64,000 nucleotides of DNA from positions 1 to 64,000 of the forward strand of contig CAIQWT010000085.1 of assembly GCA_903875605.1 (NCBI GenBank). Direction: 5' to 3'. The notes below the pieces were generated by a model. It did no database searches. It saw only the letters and a program-made list of their open reading frames with translations, and was not told the origin of the DNA. Made by a program: the position numbers and the translations under genes. The DNA is from an uncultured Geobacteraceae bacterium. Its GTDB lineage: Bacteria > Desulfobacterota > Desulfuromonadia > Geobacterales > Pseudopelobacteraceae. Positions 63,417 through 64,000 of the stretch are shown here, one piece after another. Within the stretch, counting starts at the first letter, position 1. The number at the start of each line of letters is the position of its first letter.

Positions 63417-64000
63417 ATGGGCCCATTTTCTCACATACTGGCAGGTTTTTCGCTCGGAAACCGCCATCGTCATGAACTGCGGCAATTGCTTGACCACACT
63501 CCAGCCAATGCTGCCATTCTTGAGCTTGACCCTACAGTGATGCAGCTATCCGGAATTAAAGCACTGGCGCTGGATTTCGATGGTGTACTTGCACATCATG
63601 GCGCCCCCGTACCGCTACCCGAAGCGGTTTCATGGATGAAACAATGTGAAGCGGTCTTTGGCGGAAACATGATTTTTATTCTATCCAACAAACCAACCGA
63701 AGAGCGTAGACAATGGTTTGCCGATAACTTTCCCGCAATGCGCTTCATCTCCGGAGTCAGAAAGAAACCATATCCAGATGGCCTTAACAAAACAGGGGAA
63801 CTCGCCGGAGTCCCCCTTTCGTCTGTGATGATGGTTGATGACCGACTGCTGACCGGCTGCCTCGCAGCGCTGGCAGCCGGTGCGATCCCCTGCTACATCC
63901 GCCATCCATACGTTTCATTCAATCATCGGCCTGCTGCCGAACTCTGCTTTTCAATTCTGCGCACACTGGAGCGCGGTTTTGTAAAGATGCTCACACTGTC
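63417..64000 (+). CDS. HAD-family phosphatase (YqeG-like), 3' partial
   Basis: Starts at ATG 63417, two bases after the globin-sensor stop, and stays open to the window end (194 codons). The sequence has the HAD motif LDFDGVLA with D53 and D55, a motif-II-type LSNKPT near 90, and motif IV MMVDDRLLTGCLAALAAG near 139-156. The first 45 residues are a variable N-terminus. The stop lies outside the window. Substrate unknown. Co-transcription with hyp genes is likely. Confidence 0.85.
   Translation, partial: MGPFSHILAGFSLGNRHRHELRQLLDHTPANAAILELDPTVMQLSGIKALALDFDGVLAHHGAPVPLPEAVSWMKQCEAVFGGNMIFILSNKPTEERRQWFADNFPAMRFISGVRKKPYPDGLNKTGELAGVPLSSVMMVDDRLLTGCLAALAAGAIPCYIRHPYVSFNHRPAAELCFSILRTLERGFVKMLTL

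Overview
The window looks like a chromosomal stretch from an anaerobic Desulfuromonadia/Geobacterales-type bacterium (Geobacter, Pelobacter or Trichlorobacter relatives). This is inferred from the mix of genes: a small membrane-anchored c-type cytochrome with CxxCH motifs, a hyp hydrogenase-maturation operon, a globin-coupled membrane sensor of the kind I recall from Geobacter sulfurreducens, the carboxynorspermidine-type polyamine route with SpeA, a sigma-54-type promoter, two lipoprotein parvulins and a Gram-negative heptose/Lol-like envelope gene set. No rRNA, tRNA, CRISPR array, insertion sequence, integrase or phage gene was seen. Gene density is high and most genes have a clear housekeeping or envelope role.

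Layout. 1-3428 (+): end of a metallo-beta-lactamase-fold gene, coaE, a THUMP rRNA methyltransferase and the ribosome-assembly GTPase ylqF. 3546-9285 (-): the HrcA/CIRCE heat-shock operon hrcA-grpE-dnaK-dnaJ, followed by a small membrane protein and a diheme cytochrome. 9308-13744 (-): a DUF523/DUF1722 protein overlapping a cytidylate-kinase-like protein, then a P-type ATPase. 13999-16274 (+): DUF1499 lipoprotein, SDR-type epimerase and UV endonuclease UvsE. 16305-19432 (-): MacA-like adaptor, FtsX-type permease and LolD-type ATPase. 19553-22369 (+): pirin, a 75-residue membrane peptide behind a sigma-54-like promoter, and an old-yellow-enzyme oxidoreductase. 22389-24746 (-): three overlapping genes of unknown function, each with an N-terminal zinc ribbon and a shared PFW motif. 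24988-31030 (-): aroF, a zinc-type metal-binding lipoprotein, a Crp/Fnr regulator, transketolase and thiL. 31211-33342 (+): two parvulin lipoproteins. 33443-38505 (-): a double pseudo-receiver protein, hldE, gmhA, a glycosyltransferase and mreB. 38741-43128 (+): ileS, a CBS-GGDEF diguanylate cyclase and lspA. 43125-47247 (-): an amidohydrolase, lon and hsp20. 47449-54336 (+): speA, carboxynorspermidine dehydrogenase, nspC, a 69-residue protein and priA. 54415-55962 (-): a TraF-like outer-membrane barrel. 56144-64000 (+): an MsbA-like ABC exporter, hypB-hypF-hypC-hypD, the globin sensor and a HAD phosphatase cut by the window edge.

How the parts fit. Several units concern envelope building and protein quality control (HrcA regulon, Hsp20-Lon, two PPIases, LspA, MreB, heptose synthesis, lipid and macrolide/lipoprotein-type exporters). 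The hyp operon shows the organism makes NiFe hydrogenase, and the haem sensor at its end suggests gas or redox sensing tied to it. The least explained part is the three-gene zinc-ribbon cassette at 22389-24746, with a terminator-like hairpin right at the start of its first gene. Three GC-rich or long inverted repeats (5530-5556, 27921-27983, 37401-37459) look like dispersed palindromic elements, and a purine/pyrimidine-biased insert in the exporter linker (57148-57202) may be another.

Several start codons were moved inward from the longest open frame because a good ribosome-binding site, a CIRCE operator or a promoter lies inside the longer frame.
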